From NCBI GenBank assembly GCA_018366495.1, contig JAGZHZ010000013.1, forward strand, positions 1-64,000: 64,000 nt of DNA. The letters run 5' to 3'. The notes beneath the pieces are model-generated. The model was not told the origin of the DNA. It did not search any database and was given only the letters and a program-made list of their open reading frames with translations. The translations under genes were made by a program, and so were the position numbers. Positions within the stretch are counted from its first letter, which is position 1, and every line of letters starts with the position of its first letter. Source of the DNA: Clostridiales bacterium. Its GTDB lineage: Bacteria; Bacillota; Clostridia; Lachnospirales; Lachnospiraceae. Of the stretch, positions 1 through 8,704 are shown in pieces.

Positions 1-25
1 ATTCATCATCGTAATACTGTGGCAT
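1..25 (-). CDS. 5' end of a gene running off the left edge
   Basis: An ATG at 25 on the minus strand is preceded by AGAGG with about eight bases of spacing, and the frame stays open to the window edge (MPQYYDDE). Only eight codons are visible, so no function can be given. It diverges from the integrase remnant at 71. The ribosome binding site is the only real support. Confidence 0.3.
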
Positions 26-70
26 AGTTTCATTCCTCTTTTCTTCATAAGATTATATCTTATTAGCCAC

Positions 71-460
71 ATGTGTTACAACTATAGTTTATCACAACAG
101 GTATTGGAAGCCTGCCTGAAAGACTATCTGTCAAAACTCTACGATGTACAGCCTACAGACCGTATCTTCCCTTACGACAGAGGCTGGGTCGGCAGGCAGA
201 TGAAGTATGGCTGCGACCACTCCGGAACGCAGAAAATCAGGGTGCACGATGTGCGTCATACCCACGCCAGTCTGCTGATTGATATGGGCTGCACACCGCT
301 TCTGGTTGCAGAACGCTTGGGACACGAAAGGGTACAGACCACCATGGACACCTACAGCCACTTGTATCCGAACAAGCAGACCGAAGTAGCCGATCAGCTT
401 GATGCGATGGCTGAAAAAAATGACGGCTACAAAAACTTGGCTGATGTAGCCATTTTGTAG
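71..460 (+). pseudogene. C-terminal remnant of a tyrosine recombinase/integrase
   Basis: The 129 residues match only the C-terminal half of a phage/Tn916-type tyrosine recombinase catalytic domain. Visible are the HxxR box (HDVRHTHASLL, about residues 60-70), the second His (LGHERVQTT) and the tyrosine in DTYSHLY. A full integrase is near 380-400 residues; the arm-binding domain, core-binding domain and first catalytic Arg are absent and no ribosome binding site precedes the frame. It therefore looks like a relic of an integrated element. It ends about 70 bases from the 3' end of guaA, a position known as an insertion target for genomic islands. The fragment assignment is clear; the link to a guaA-targeting element is inference. 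Confidence 0.75.
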
Positions 461-466
461 CCAGTA

Positions 467-513
467 AAAAAGAAGAATCCCGAAAAACCCTGTGTTTTCA
501 AGGTTTTTCGGGA
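467..513 (-). terminator. Intrinsic terminator of guaA
   Basis: A perfect 12-bp stem (478-489 with 502-513, TCCCGAAAAACC arms) lies just beyond the guaA stop. On the minus strand it is followed by a run rich in U (TTCTTCTTTTTT). On the plus strand no U-run follows, so it serves guaA and not the integrase fragment. Confidence 0.85.
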
Positions 514-532
514 CTCAAAAGCCTATTTTAAT

Positions 533-1840
533 TTATTCCCACTCGATTGTAGCGTTTGGCTTCGGACTCAGGTCATAGCACACTCTGTTTACATTTTTTA
601 CTTCTTTCATAATGCGGTCTGTAATTTTCAGCAGCACTGGCCAATCAATCTGCTCGATCGTTGCGCTCATCGCATCCACTGTGTTAACTGCACGGATGAT
701 TACTGGATATTCAAAGCTTCTTGCATTGTCTCTTACTCCTACTGATTTGAAATCTGGAACTACTGTAAAGTATTGCCATACTTTTTTATCCAGTCCTGCA
801 TTTTTAAATTCTTCTCTCAGGATCGCATCAGATTCTCTGACTGCTTCCAGTCTCTCTTTTGTAATTGCTCCAAGACAGCGCACGCCAAGACCCGGGCCTG
901 GGAATGGCTGACGATATACCATATCATTCGGCAGACCTAATTCAATTCCGCACTGACGCACTTCATCCTTGAACAGCTGTTTCAATGGCTCTACCAGCTG
1001 GAACTGCAGATCTTCCGGCAGCCCTCCTACGTTATGGTGAGATTTCACCATCTTAGCTGTCTTTGTTCCGCTCTCCACGATATCAGGATAAATCGTTCCC
1101 TGTCCCAGGAAATCAATTCCTTCCAGTTTTCTTGCTTCTTCTTCAAATACACGAATAAATTCTGCACCGATGATTTTTCTCTTCTGTTCCGGATCTTCAA
1201 CACCCTCCAGTTTTGTCAGGAAACGTTCAGAAGCATCGACATAAACCAGATTTGCATCCAGCTGATTGCGGAAGACTTCCACAACACTTTCTGATTCACC
1301 TTTTCTCATCAGCCCATGGTTTACATGAACACATGTCAGCTGTTTTCCGATTGCTTTAATTAAAAGTGCTGCAACAACAGAACTATCCACACCGCCAGAG
1401 AGCGCCAGCAGTACTTTTTTGTCGCCAACCTGTTTTCTGACTAACTCTACCTGATCTTCAATGAAGTTTTTCATGTTCCAGTTTGCCTCAGCCTTGCAGT
1501 CTTCAAAGACAAACTTTTTCAGGATTTCCATGACTTTTTCTTCATCTTCCGGAAATGCTTCTAATTTCTGACTGCACAGAGCCAGTTCATGTGCAACTGC
1601 CATAACAGGATATCCGCACTCATAAATCTCATGATTTACATCAATGCGCTCTCCATCTACGATGTTGTTTGGTCCGCCATAAATAATGACACCCTTTACA
1701 TTAGGCAACGCTTTTAATTCTTCTGCGGTGATATCATGAGGATAGATTTCACTGTATACACCAAGCGCTCTGATCTGTCTTGCCAACACTGTATTCTCTG
1801 TGCTTCCCAGGTCTAAAATTACAATCATGTCCTGTTTCAT
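533..1840 (-). CDS. guaA: GMP synthase with a degenerate glutaminase domain
   Basis: This converts XMP to GMP using ATP and an amide nitrogen. The ATP pyrophosphatase half is intact: P-loop SGGVDSSV near residue 148, then HHNVGGLPE and QPFPGPGLGVRC, and the dimerisation domain ends in the usual NATIEWE. The N-terminal class I glutamine amidotransferase part is only about 115 residues instead of roughly 190-200. The nucleophile motif normally reading GICYG is replaced by AVAHE near residue 83, so the catalytic Cys is gone, and the segment carrying the catalytic His and Glu is deleted. Total length is 435 against a usual 510-525. The enzyme should be ammonia dependent or need a separate glutaminase (inference). 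The start is set by GGAGG nine bases upstream. It is monocistronic with its own promoter and terminator. Confidence 0.93.
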   Translation of the reverse strand: MKQDMIVILDLGSTENTVLARQIRALGVYSEIYPHDITAEELKALPNVKGVIIYGGPNNIVDGERIDVNHEIYECGYPVMAVAHELALCSQKLEAFPEDEEKVMEILKKFVFEDCKAEANWNMKNFIEDQVELVRKQVGDKKVLLALSGGVDSSVVAALLIKAIGKQLTCVHVNHGLMRKGESESVVEVFRNQLDANLVYVDASERFLTKLEGVEDPEQKRKIIGAEFIRVFEEEARKLEGIDFLGQGTIYPDIVESGTKTAKMVKSHHNVGGLPEDLQFQLVEPLKQLFKDEVRQCGIELGLPNDMVYRQPFPGPGLGVRCLGAITKERLEAVRESDAILREEFKNAGLDKKVWQYFTVVPDFKSVGVRDNARSFEYPVIIRAVNTVDAMSATIEQIDWPVLLKITDRIMKEVKNVNRVCYDLSPKPNATIEWE

Positions 1841-2201
1841 TTTATTTTGTCCTCCATTTTACTGTTCTTACTATACAGTTTGCCAGTAAGTAATTTTCTT
1901 TACAGAATATCTCTTTTCCAGAAACACCCTGCTTTTATTACAAAGTTTTTTGTAATAGGAATTTTTCATTTTTTCGGTTTAAGAAATTTCCTATGCGCTT
2001 ATTATATCATATCTTTTTCCATTAATCAGCACATAGTTAATAGCTTTTTCACAAATTTTATATCTTCCAAAAACAGATGCTGTTCATTCCTTATTATTAT
2101 AAAAACAGAAAACATTTTCAAAATATTTTTTTAACAGCCTTTTTCCTGAAAAAAATCATTTCTTTTGCTTTACTAACTTCCTCTAATCTGCTATAGTAGC
2201 A
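1841..2201 (-). promoter_or_regulatory. guaA promoter and leader (425-base gap)
   Basis: On the minus strand a -10 TATAAT (2001-2006) has an extended TGA in front (2007-2009) and a weak -35 CTGATT at 2024-2029 with a 17-base spacer. The transcript would have a leader of about 155 bases containing a 9-bp hairpin (1936-1944 with 1949-1957) and a 6-bp inverted repeat CTTACT/AGTAAG at 1867-1890. I looked for a purine riboswitch and did not find its conserved core. Nothing else gene-like is present in the gap. Confidence 0.55.
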
Positions 2202-2222
2202 ATGCAAAACAGTTTTTTGCAT
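2202..2222. promoter_or_regulatory. Inverted repeat upstream of the MATE pair
   Basis: ATGCAAAA at 2202-2209 and TTTTGCAT at 2215-2222 form a perfect 8-bp dyad with a 5-base centre, 44 bases before the first MATE start. Size and placement suit a dimeric repressor operator. The cognate regulator is not in the window. Confidence 0.4.
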
Positions 2223-2265
2223 ATTTTTTTTAAATATACTATAAATAAAAGGAAGTTTTTTTACT

Positions 2266-3663
2266 ATGAAACGTGCAAATGATCTGGGACGGGATCCTAT
2301 TCCTTCCCTCGTCCTGAAACTCGCCATTCCAACTATGATTGCACAATTTGTCAATGTTCTTTACAGCATCATTGACCGTATGTACATTGGCAATATCGAA
2401 GGAATAGGAAATCTTGCTCTTGCCGGTGTCGGCATCTGCGGTCCGATTGTTTCTCTTTTGAGTTCTTTCGGAACTCTGATCGGTCTGGGTGGTTCTATCT
2501 TAATGGCTATGAAACTTGGAGAAGGCAATAAAAAACGTGCTTCTCAGATTTTGTCAAATTGTTTTTTGATGCTGACGGTATTTTCTCTTTTTCTGACCAT
2601 TCTTTTCCTGATCCTAAAAGACGATCTTCTGATGTGGTTTGGGGCAAGTGATATTACCTTTCCCTATGCAAATACATATTTGACCATCTATACTGCCGGC
2701 ACTTTTTTCGCTTTGATGGCTATGGGGCTAAATTATTTCATCACCTGTCAAGGCTTTTCTAATGTCGGAATGGCCACTGTTGTAGTCGGCGCATGTACGA
2801 ATATTGTTCTGGATCCAATTTTTATCTTTGGTTTCCATATGGACGTTGCCGGCGCTGCTCTCGCCACTGTGATTGCACAGTTTGCTTCCTGTGCTTTTGC
2901 AATCGGATTTCTGTTCAGCAAACGTGTGCCTGTCCGAATTTCTTTTGGAAATTATTCCAAAAAAATCATGAAACGCGTACTGACACTTGGTCTGTCTCCG
3001 TTTTTGATTCTTGCAACGGACAGCATTATCATCATTGTCCTGAATACAGTACTTCAAAAATATGGCGGTCCCAGCGAAGGCGATATGCTGATCTCGTGCG
3101 CCACAATCGTGCAGAGCTATCTCATGCTCATCACCGGACCTATGCTTGGCATCAGCGGCGGAACCCAGGCGATCATCAGTTATAATTACGGAGCTCGTTC
3201 CTCTGCAAGAGTAAAAAAGGCAGAATGGCATATATTAAAACTCTGTCTTATCTTTACCACCATCATGTTTTTATTTTCACGAATTTTTCCGCAATATTTT
3301 GTCTCTGTCTTTACAAGCGATCCTGCTTATCAGGAACTGTCTGTCTGGGGTATCAAAGTATTCACACTGGCGATCATCCCTCTCAGTTTTCAGTATGTAT
3401 TTGTAGATGGGCTGACAGCGCTGGGATGTACCAAAATTTCCCTTTATCTTTCTCTGTTTCGGAAAATTTCATATGTATTATTTACCATTTTTATTCCGAT
3501 GTTTTTTGCAGCTAAAGACGCTTTTTATGCACAGCCGCTTGCCGATCTTCTCAGTTCCATTCAATCAGCCATCGTATTTCTGATTGTCTTGAATCCATAT
3601 TTGAAGAGAAGGGAAGAAGAGGCTCCTGTCTCAGAGGCAGAACATATCACATCTTCTGTTTAA
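2266..3663 (+). CDS. MATE family multidrug/Na+ exporter
   Basis: A 465-residue integral membrane protein of the MATE superfamily, which exports cationic drugs or metabolites with Na+ or H+. The N-terminus LVLKLAIPTMIAQFVNVLYSI, the DRMYIGN segment after the first helix, and the internal repeat of about twelve hydrophobic helices are typical. AGGAAG precedes the ATG. It is followed after 30 bases by a second, different MATE gene, and both end at the same terminator, so they form a two-gene operon. The dyad at 2202-2222 may control both. Substrate cannot be told from sequence. Confidence 0.9.
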   Translation: MKRANDLGRDPIPSLVLKLAIPTMIAQFVNVLYSIIDRMYIGNIEGIGNLALAGVGICGPIVSLLSSFGTLIGLGGSILMAMKLGEGNKKRASQILSNCFLMLTVFSLFLTILFLILKDDLLMWFGASDITFPYANTYLTIYTAGTFFALMAMGLNYFITCQGFSNVGMATVVVGACTNIVLDPIFIFGFHMDVAGAALATVIAQFASCAFAIGFLFSKRVPVRISFGNYSKKIMKRVLTLGLSPFLILATDSIIIIVLNTVLQKYGGPSEGDMLISCATIVQSYLMLITGPMLGISGGTQAIISYNYGARSSARVKKAEWHILKLCLIFTTIMFLFSRIFPQYFVSVFTSDPAYQELSVWGIKVFTLAIIPLSFQYVFVDGLTALGCTKISLYLSLFRKISYVLFTIFIPMFFAAKDAFYAQPLADLLSSIQSAIVFLIVLNPYLKRREEEAPVSEAEHITSSV

Positions 3664-3693
3664 TTTCTTTAACTAAAAGGGAGGGGAATTTAT

Positions 3694-5037
3694 ATGAATC
3701 ACACTACTTCTTCCATGACAGAGGGGTCTATCTGGAAAAAAATTACTTTTTTTGCTCTCCCCCTTTTCATGAGTTCTTTATTTCAGCAGCTGTATAATGT
3801 AGCTGATTCTCTAATCGTAGGAAATTTTTTAGGAAGCGACGCATTAGCCGCTGTCAGTTCCTCCGGCAGTGTTATCTTTCTGATGATCGGTTTTTTTAAC
3901 GGTCTCTCTGCCGGGGCCGGCGTCGTTGCTGCGCGCTATTACGGAAGTAAAAGCAAAGAGAATCTTCAAAAAGCGATTCATTCCACATTAGCGCTCGGCA
4001 CCGTCTGCGCATTGTTTTTGACTGTAATCGGATTGTTTTTGACACCGCAGATTTTAATCTGGATGGATACGCCAAAAGACATCCTTTCCAGTTCTATCGT
4101 ATACCTTCGGATTTACTTCCTTGGTTCTCTTGGTTTTGTGCTGTACAATAACTGTGTCAGTATTTTTCAGGCCGTCGGTGACAGTTATCACCCTTTGATC
4201 TATCTGATTATTTCTTCTGTCACGAATATTGCACTCGATATCCTTTTTATTGCAGTGCTGAAGCTGGGAATTGGTTCTGCCGCCTGTGCTACGGTTATTT
4301 CTGAATTTATAAGCTGTTTTTTATGTCTTCACAAACTTTCCAGAAGTCCGGAAGAATATCGCGTATCACTGAAAAAAATCCGTTTCCACCGGTCTGTTCT
4401 GAAACTAATCGTCTCAAATGGACTGCCGGCAGGATTCCAAAATTCCATTATTTCTTTTGCTAACGTTATTGTACAATCCACTATCAACAGTTTCGGAAAA
4501 ATGGCTGTGGCCGGATGCGGTTCTTATTCAAAAATTGAGGGGTTCGGCTTTTTGCCTATTACCTGTTTTTCACTTGCTCTGACCACATTTATCAGTCAGA
4601 ATCTGGGGGCAAAAAAATATGACCGTGTAAAGAAAGGCGCCATGTTCGCAATCCCATGTGCCGTACTCCTTGCTGAATTCGTCGGAATCTGTATCTATGT
4701 GCTTTCTCCTGTTCTGATCTCTGCATTCAACAGCGATCCGGCAGTGGTTGCCTACGGGGTAGCTCAGGCGAGAACCGTCACACTTTTCTATTTTCTGCTC
4801 TCCTTTTCTCACTGTATTGGTGGAATTCTCAGAGGGGCAGGACGTTCTACCGTGCCAATGCTTGTCATGATGATCTGCTGGTGTGTCATTCGCGTCACTT
4901 ACATTGTCGTGGCTGTCCGTCTGAAGCCTGTCATTGAAACAGTATTCTGGGCATATCCTTTAACTTGGGGATTGAGTTCAGTTGTCTTTTTGATCTATTT
5001 CTTAAAAGTAGACTGGATGCACGGAAAAGAATTTTAA
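3694..5037 (+). CDS. Second MATE family exporter
   Basis: A 447-residue MATE protein with the family signature near the N-terminus (FALPLFMSSLFQQLYNVADS, then VGNFLGSDALAAV). It belongs to a different subgroup from its upstream neighbour (the FQQLYNVADS type) rather than being a recent tandem copy. The start follows a strong GGGAGGGGAA site. Tandem unlike MATE genes could act separately on different substrates; pairing as a heteromer has no sequence support. Transcription ends at the strong hairpin at 5057-5117. Confidence 0.9.
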   Translation: MNHTTSSMTEGSIWKKITFFALPLFMSSLFQQLYNVADSLIVGNFLGSDALAAVSSSGSVIFLMIGFFNGLSAGAGVVAARYYGSKSKENLQKAIHSTLALGTVCALFLTVIGLFLTPQILIWMDTPKDILSSSIVYLRIYFLGSLGFVLYNNCVSIFQAVGDSYHPLIYLIISSVTNIALDILFIAVLKLGIGSAACATVISEFISCFLCLHKLSRSPEEYRVSLKKIRFHRSVLKLIVSNGLPAGFQNSIISFANVIVQSTINSFGKMAVAGCGSYSKIEGFGFLPITCFSLALTTFISQNLGAKKYDRVKKGAMFAIPCAVLLAEFVGICIYVLSPVLISAFNSDPAVVAYGVAQARTVTLFYFLLSFSHCIGGILRGAGRSTVPMLVMMICWCVIRVTYIVVAVRLKPVIETVFWAYPLTWGLSSVVFLIYFLKVDWMHGKEF

Positions 5038-5056
5038 AGTTTTGATTTCAGTGCAA

Positions 5057-5117
5057 AAAAGGATGCTGCAAACATCTTCTCTGATCTTTCAGAGATCTTT
5101 GTCTGCAGCATCCTTTT
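5057..5117. terminator. Bidirectional terminator between MATE operon and small membrane gene
   Basis: A 14-bp perfect stem (AAAAGGATGCTGCA at 5057-5070 with its complement at 5104-5117) encloses a 33-base loop. A T-rich stretch follows on the plus strand and a T-run within the stem end follows on the minus strand. It can end both the MATE operon and the convergent gene at 5118. Confidence 0.85.
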
Positions 5118-5342
5118 CTACTTTTTTATCGGTGTACACATATCCATCACAACTATTTCCTGATTATCCGGCATCATCACATTTTGTGTCGAATGGTCAA
5201 TCAAGGACTCAGCTGTTCCAAAAATCTGCTCCTCGCACTCTGGTGTTTCTGTTTTTTTGGCTTCTCTTTTCTTTTCCAGATACATAAAAACAATCAGCGA
5301 TATAACGATAATCGCAAGTGAGATATTTTTCAGATCTATCAT
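5118..5342 (-). CDS. Small single-pass membrane protein, unknown function
   Basis: A 74-residue protein with one N-terminal transmembrane helix (ISLAIIVISLIVFMYLE, residues 7-23), a basic stretch KKREAKK and an acidic, soluble tail. GGGGGAT precedes the ATG with suitable spacing and the frame ends exactly at a terminator, which makes it more than a chance frame. I do not recognise a family. It may stand alone, since the convergent and downstream genes are separately organised. Confidence 0.55.
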   Translation of the reverse strand: MIDLKNISLAIIVISLIVFMYLEKKREAKKTETPECEEQIFGTAESLIDHSTQNVMMPDNQEIVVMDMCTPIKK

Positions 5343-5588
5343 ACCTTATCCCCCATTCACATTTTAAAAACCCCCGTTTTTATTGAATACTGCTTATGTC
5401 TCCACTGTATGCCCGTTCTTTTTATCTGCATCTTTATGGTTAACATAATAATTTTTATACATTTCTTTTATAATATAGATATTATCGCAATAATTCTCCC
5501 ATAAATCAATATGGTTCTATGAAATTTAAGAAAGCTAAATGATTTCCTAAAAAATATATATAAATTTTTAAGAAACGAAATGACACGT

Positions 5589-7151
5589 TTACAATGTATC
5601 GAAATACTCCTTCATCTCCCCCACTGTCATTCCTGTATTTTTTTTAAATACTTTATAAAAATAAGTAGGATTCAGATATCCGACTCTTTCTCCGATGTCC
5701 TTGATTCGTACATCCTTTTGTCTCAGCATCAAGATTGCCTCCCGAATTCGTATATCTGTCAGCATCTCTACAAATGTACTGTTATTTTTCTGTTTTAACA
5801 GCCGACTCAGATAAAAGGAACTGATACCTGCATGTTCTGCCACTTCATCAAGTGAAATATCATTCATGTAATTCTGTTCCATGTAAAGAATCGCTTTTTC
5901 CTCATAAGAAGTATGTTTATTCTCTTTTTTTATCTTTCTCTGAAACTGTTGGATGATCTGGACTGCCTGTGTCATCATTTCTTCTTCATTTCTGCACTCC
6001 TGCATTTTTCTCAACATATCCTGATAAGAGAACTGACAGAACATATCCAGCTCATTTTTATCATGAAGTTTTTTGTATACATCCATCAGAAATGAAATTA
6101 TTTCCATCTGTATACTTTCTCTGCCCCAGTTTCCTTTTAAGATCTGTTCCAGTTTCTTTTTTAATTGCTCATTGATTTCTCCAATTTCATTATCCAGAAG
6201 TTTTGATACGATTTCTTCCACAAACTCTTCCTGGAAAATCACCTGCCTGCTGATTATATTTTCCTTTTCATAAAAGATTACATGCTTTGCTGACTGTGCT
6301 GCTGCAATTCTGCTCTCACGCAGCGCTTCCCCCAATTTTTCAAATTCATATTTCCATCCGCTCACTCCGAAACGCATCTGTGTCTCTTCCTGCTCAAAAA
6401 TCTTTTTATTTAATACCTGCAGCAGATTTTCCATCCATTCTCTATAGTTTTCTTCTGTAATCTGATTTCCGGCTATCAAATGGAGATATAGTACATTTTG
6501 GTGTCGTCTTATCTGAAAACGACAAAATTTTTTTAATTGTGTGCGAATGATCTGTTCTATCTTTTCCAGACGTATATGATCTCTTTTCTCTGTCGTCACT
6601 GCTGTCACAAATACACTGCCTCTGTACACCATCTTTTCATTTTTTAAATAAAGTAAAAAACTTTTTTCGTTCGGTGTTCCTAAAATAATAGAAGACATCA
6701 TCTCTTCTTCTATAATCTCTTTCATCTGATCTATCATCTCAGTCGAGACTCTTGTTTTCTGGTCTGCCTCTTTTTCCTGGTCTATCATCTGGCACACCCT
6801 CTTGATTGTCTGACAGAATTTTTCCTGATCGGTCGGCTTTAAAATATAATCGCACGCTCCCAGCACAATCGCTTTCTGTATCAATGTAAAATCACTGTAT
6901 GCCGTATTGATAATCATTTTAACAGAAAGAGATTTCAATTTTAAAATTTCAAGTGCTTCCAGCCCGCTCAGCCCCGGCATATTAATATCGACAATCGCAA
7001 TATCCGGCTTATTCTCTGTGACACTTTTGATTAAATCTACCCCGTTGTATACACTTGGCAGAATTTCAACGTCTTCAAAATAATTTTTCATCATCATTTC
7101 CAATCCCTGACACTCAATCGGCTCATCATCTGCTATCAAAACACGATACAT
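5589..7151 (-). CDS. YesN-type response regulator with AraC output (module 1)
   Basis: About 520 residues. The receiver domain starts with the acidic pair in IADDEP and carries the phosphoacceptor Asp in IVDINMPG, with Lys in ILKPTD. A long linker of about 250 residues follows, then a C-terminal AraC double helix-turn-helix (SSFYLSRLLKQK and LNPTYFYKVFKKNTG). The start at 7151 is preferred over an upstream ATG at 7196 because AAAGGAG lies eight bases before it. It follows the histidine kinase with a 29-base gap and is the last gene of the operon solute-binding protein, kinase, regulator. Targets are unknown; nearby secreted hydrolase genes are candidates. Confidence 0.9.
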   Translation of the reverse strand: MYRVLIADDEPIECQGLEMMMKNYFEDVEILPSVYNGVDLIKSVTENKPDIAIVDINMPGLSGLEALEILKLKSLSVKMIINTAYSDFTLIQKAIVLGACDYILKPTDQEKFCQTIKRVCQMIDQEKEADQKTRVSTEMIDQMKEIIEEEMMSSIILGTPNEKSFLLYLKNEKMVYRGSVFVTAVTTEKRDHIRLEKIEQIIRTQLKKFCRFQIRRHQNVLYLHLIAGNQITEENYREWMENLLQVLNKKIFEQEETQMRFGVSGWKYEFEKLGEALRESRIAAAQSAKHVIFYEKENIISRQVIFQEEFVEEIVSKLLDNEIGEINEQLKKKLEQILKGNWGRESIQMEIISFLMDVYKKLHDKNELDMFCQFSYQDMLRKMQECRNEEEMMTQAVQIIQQFQRKIKKENKHTSYEEKAILYMEQNYMNDISLDEVAEHAGISSFYLSRLLKQKNNSTFVEMLTDIRIREAILMLRQKDVRIKDIGERVGYLNPTYFYKVFKKNTGMTVGEMKEYFDTL

Positions 7152-7180
7152 TTTCTCAAAACTCCTTTCCGACACAGATT

Positions 7181-8704
7181 TCACCTGCTTTCCCACGGCA
7201 TCCTGATCACAATCTTTGTCTTTACCAGCGGAATGCTTTCCATCTCAAATGATGCCTTATCCCCATAAAATAGTTTAATCCTCATATATACATTTGCAAG
7301 CCCTATTTTTTCTCTTTGTATCTTTGGGCAGTCGAGGTCTTTTCTGATCTTCTCTATCTGTTCCCGTTTCATTCCATATCCATTGTCCTCCACAGAAATC
7401 TCTCCGATTTTTCTTTCTTGGTCATATTTTGTTTTTATTTTAATCCGGCCATCTTTCAGATATCCCCCTACTCCATGCGTAATCGCATTTTCCACTAAAG
7501 GCTGAAGAATCAGACATGGTACCTGTATCTGATGAAACCGCTCGTCCAGATCAAATTCAAAAGAAATTCTGTCCCCAAACCGCTGTTCCTGAAGATAAAC
7601 ATAATTTCCCAGCATTTCCATCTCCCGCGCCAGCGTCACAGATTTTCCCATATAATCTAAACTGTATCTCAAAAGTTGAGCCGTCTTCTGAAGCAGAAAA
7701 ACAGTCTTGTCTGAATCCCCCATATATGCCGTTTTTGAAATCATATTTAAGGTATTAAATAAAAAGTGCGGATTCATCTGCATCTGAAGTGCCTTTAGTT
7801 CACTTGTGCGCAGTAAGTTTGTAATTTGAAGATTTTCCAGTTCTTTTTCATGGAGTGCTACCTTTGCGCTTGCATTCTCTTCAATCTCCTGCATCTGCTG
7901 TTTGATCTTTGCAATCATGGTATTAAATGCATGAACCATCAGCTGCATCTCAGCATCTATCTTCTCTCCTGGAATTTCCACACACTGAAACTGTAAAAGT
8001 TTTCCTGACAAAATTTCACCGGATGCCTTTGTCAGCGCATCAATCGCAATATTAATTTTGTTTGCCAGTTTTCTGGCATATGCCATTCCTATGCTGAGCA
8101 ATAAAATAAGCATTACAGCCAATTCTGCATAATAAAAATGTTCCCTCTCATTGATCATTTTTCTCTCTGCGCCGATGTCTTCTATCATTTCCATCTCAAG
8201 TGTCTTAAACTCATCGTAGATCATCTGGTAAACTTTCTGCATTTTTTCATATTCCTGATTGATCTTTGAAGCAAGTTCCGGCTGCATTCTCTCTTGCTGT
8301 ACCTGTCCCATATATTGATATACGCTTTCTAACGATTCTTCATATGTCCGAATTAATCCTTTTACATCCGTCACATCTCTCCTGAATACAGTATTCTCTT
8401 TTCTGCTGTTCAGTTTACTCAAAAAATCATTCATTTTTTCTCGACAGGATTCCATACTCTCTTTTTCTTCTTCACTGCCTTTTTGTGTATATGCTCTTAC
8501 ATGCCCATTCAATTCATCCAGTTGAAAATAAAACTGATTCAAATTTAAAAGCTGCGCCATACTTCTGTCATAATTTCGCTTTATCGTCACATGAACCATG
8601 ATCGTGACAACATTCAGTAAGATTGCGATTCCAAGGGTAAGTGCAAAAAACTTTATGAGTCTTTGCTTCGTCGTTGTATCCGTTTTTTTTAATAAATGTG
8701 CCAT
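7181..8704 (-). CDS. YesM-type sensor histidine kinase (module 1)
   Basis: A 507-residue membrane kinase of the LytS/YesM class. A transmembrane helix near residues 18-35, an extracellular helical region of about 150 residues, a second helix (LAVMLILLLSIGMAYA) and a HAMP-like segment precede the H-box LQMQMNPHFLFNTLN, where His is the phosphorylation site. The N-box is PLVENAITHG and the G-boxes are DNGYGM and IGLANVYMR. The start overlaps the end of the upstream binding-protein gene by 16 bases, so the two are translationally coupled. The external domain lacks a recognisable ligand fold, consistent with sensing through the neighbouring binding protein (inference). Confidence 0.92.
   Translation of the reverse strand: MAHLLKKTDTTTKQRLIKFFALTLGIAILLNVVTIMVHVTIKRNYDRSMAQLLNLNQFYFQLDELNGHVRAYTQKGSEEEKESMESCREKMNDFLSKLNSRKENTVFRRDVTDVKGLIRTYEESLESVYQYMGQVQQERMQPELASKINQEYEKMQKVYQMIYDEFKTLEMEMIEDIGAERKMINEREHFYYAELAVMLILLLSIGMAYARKLANKINIAIDALTKASGEILSGKLLQFQCVEIPGEKIDAEMQLMVHAFNTMIAKIKQQMQEIEENASAKVALHEKELENLQITNLLRTSELKALQMQMNPHFLFNTLNMISKTAYMGDSDKTVFLLQKTAQLLRYSLDYMGKSVTLAREMEMLGNYVYLQEQRFGDRISFEFDLDERFHQIQVPCLILQPLVENAITHGVGGYLKDGRIKIKTKYDQERKIGEISVEDNGYGMKREQIEKIRKDLDCPKIQREKIGLANVYMRIKLFYGDKASFEMESIPLVKTKIVIRMPWESR

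Noticed and set aside
1847..2134. Plus-strand frame of 95 codons upstream of the first MATE gene
   Set aside because: It runs antisense through the guaA promoter and leader and has no ribosome binding site.
1841..2265. Purine riboswitch before guaA
   Set aside because: No conserved purine-aptamer loops were seen; the leader has only simple hairpins.
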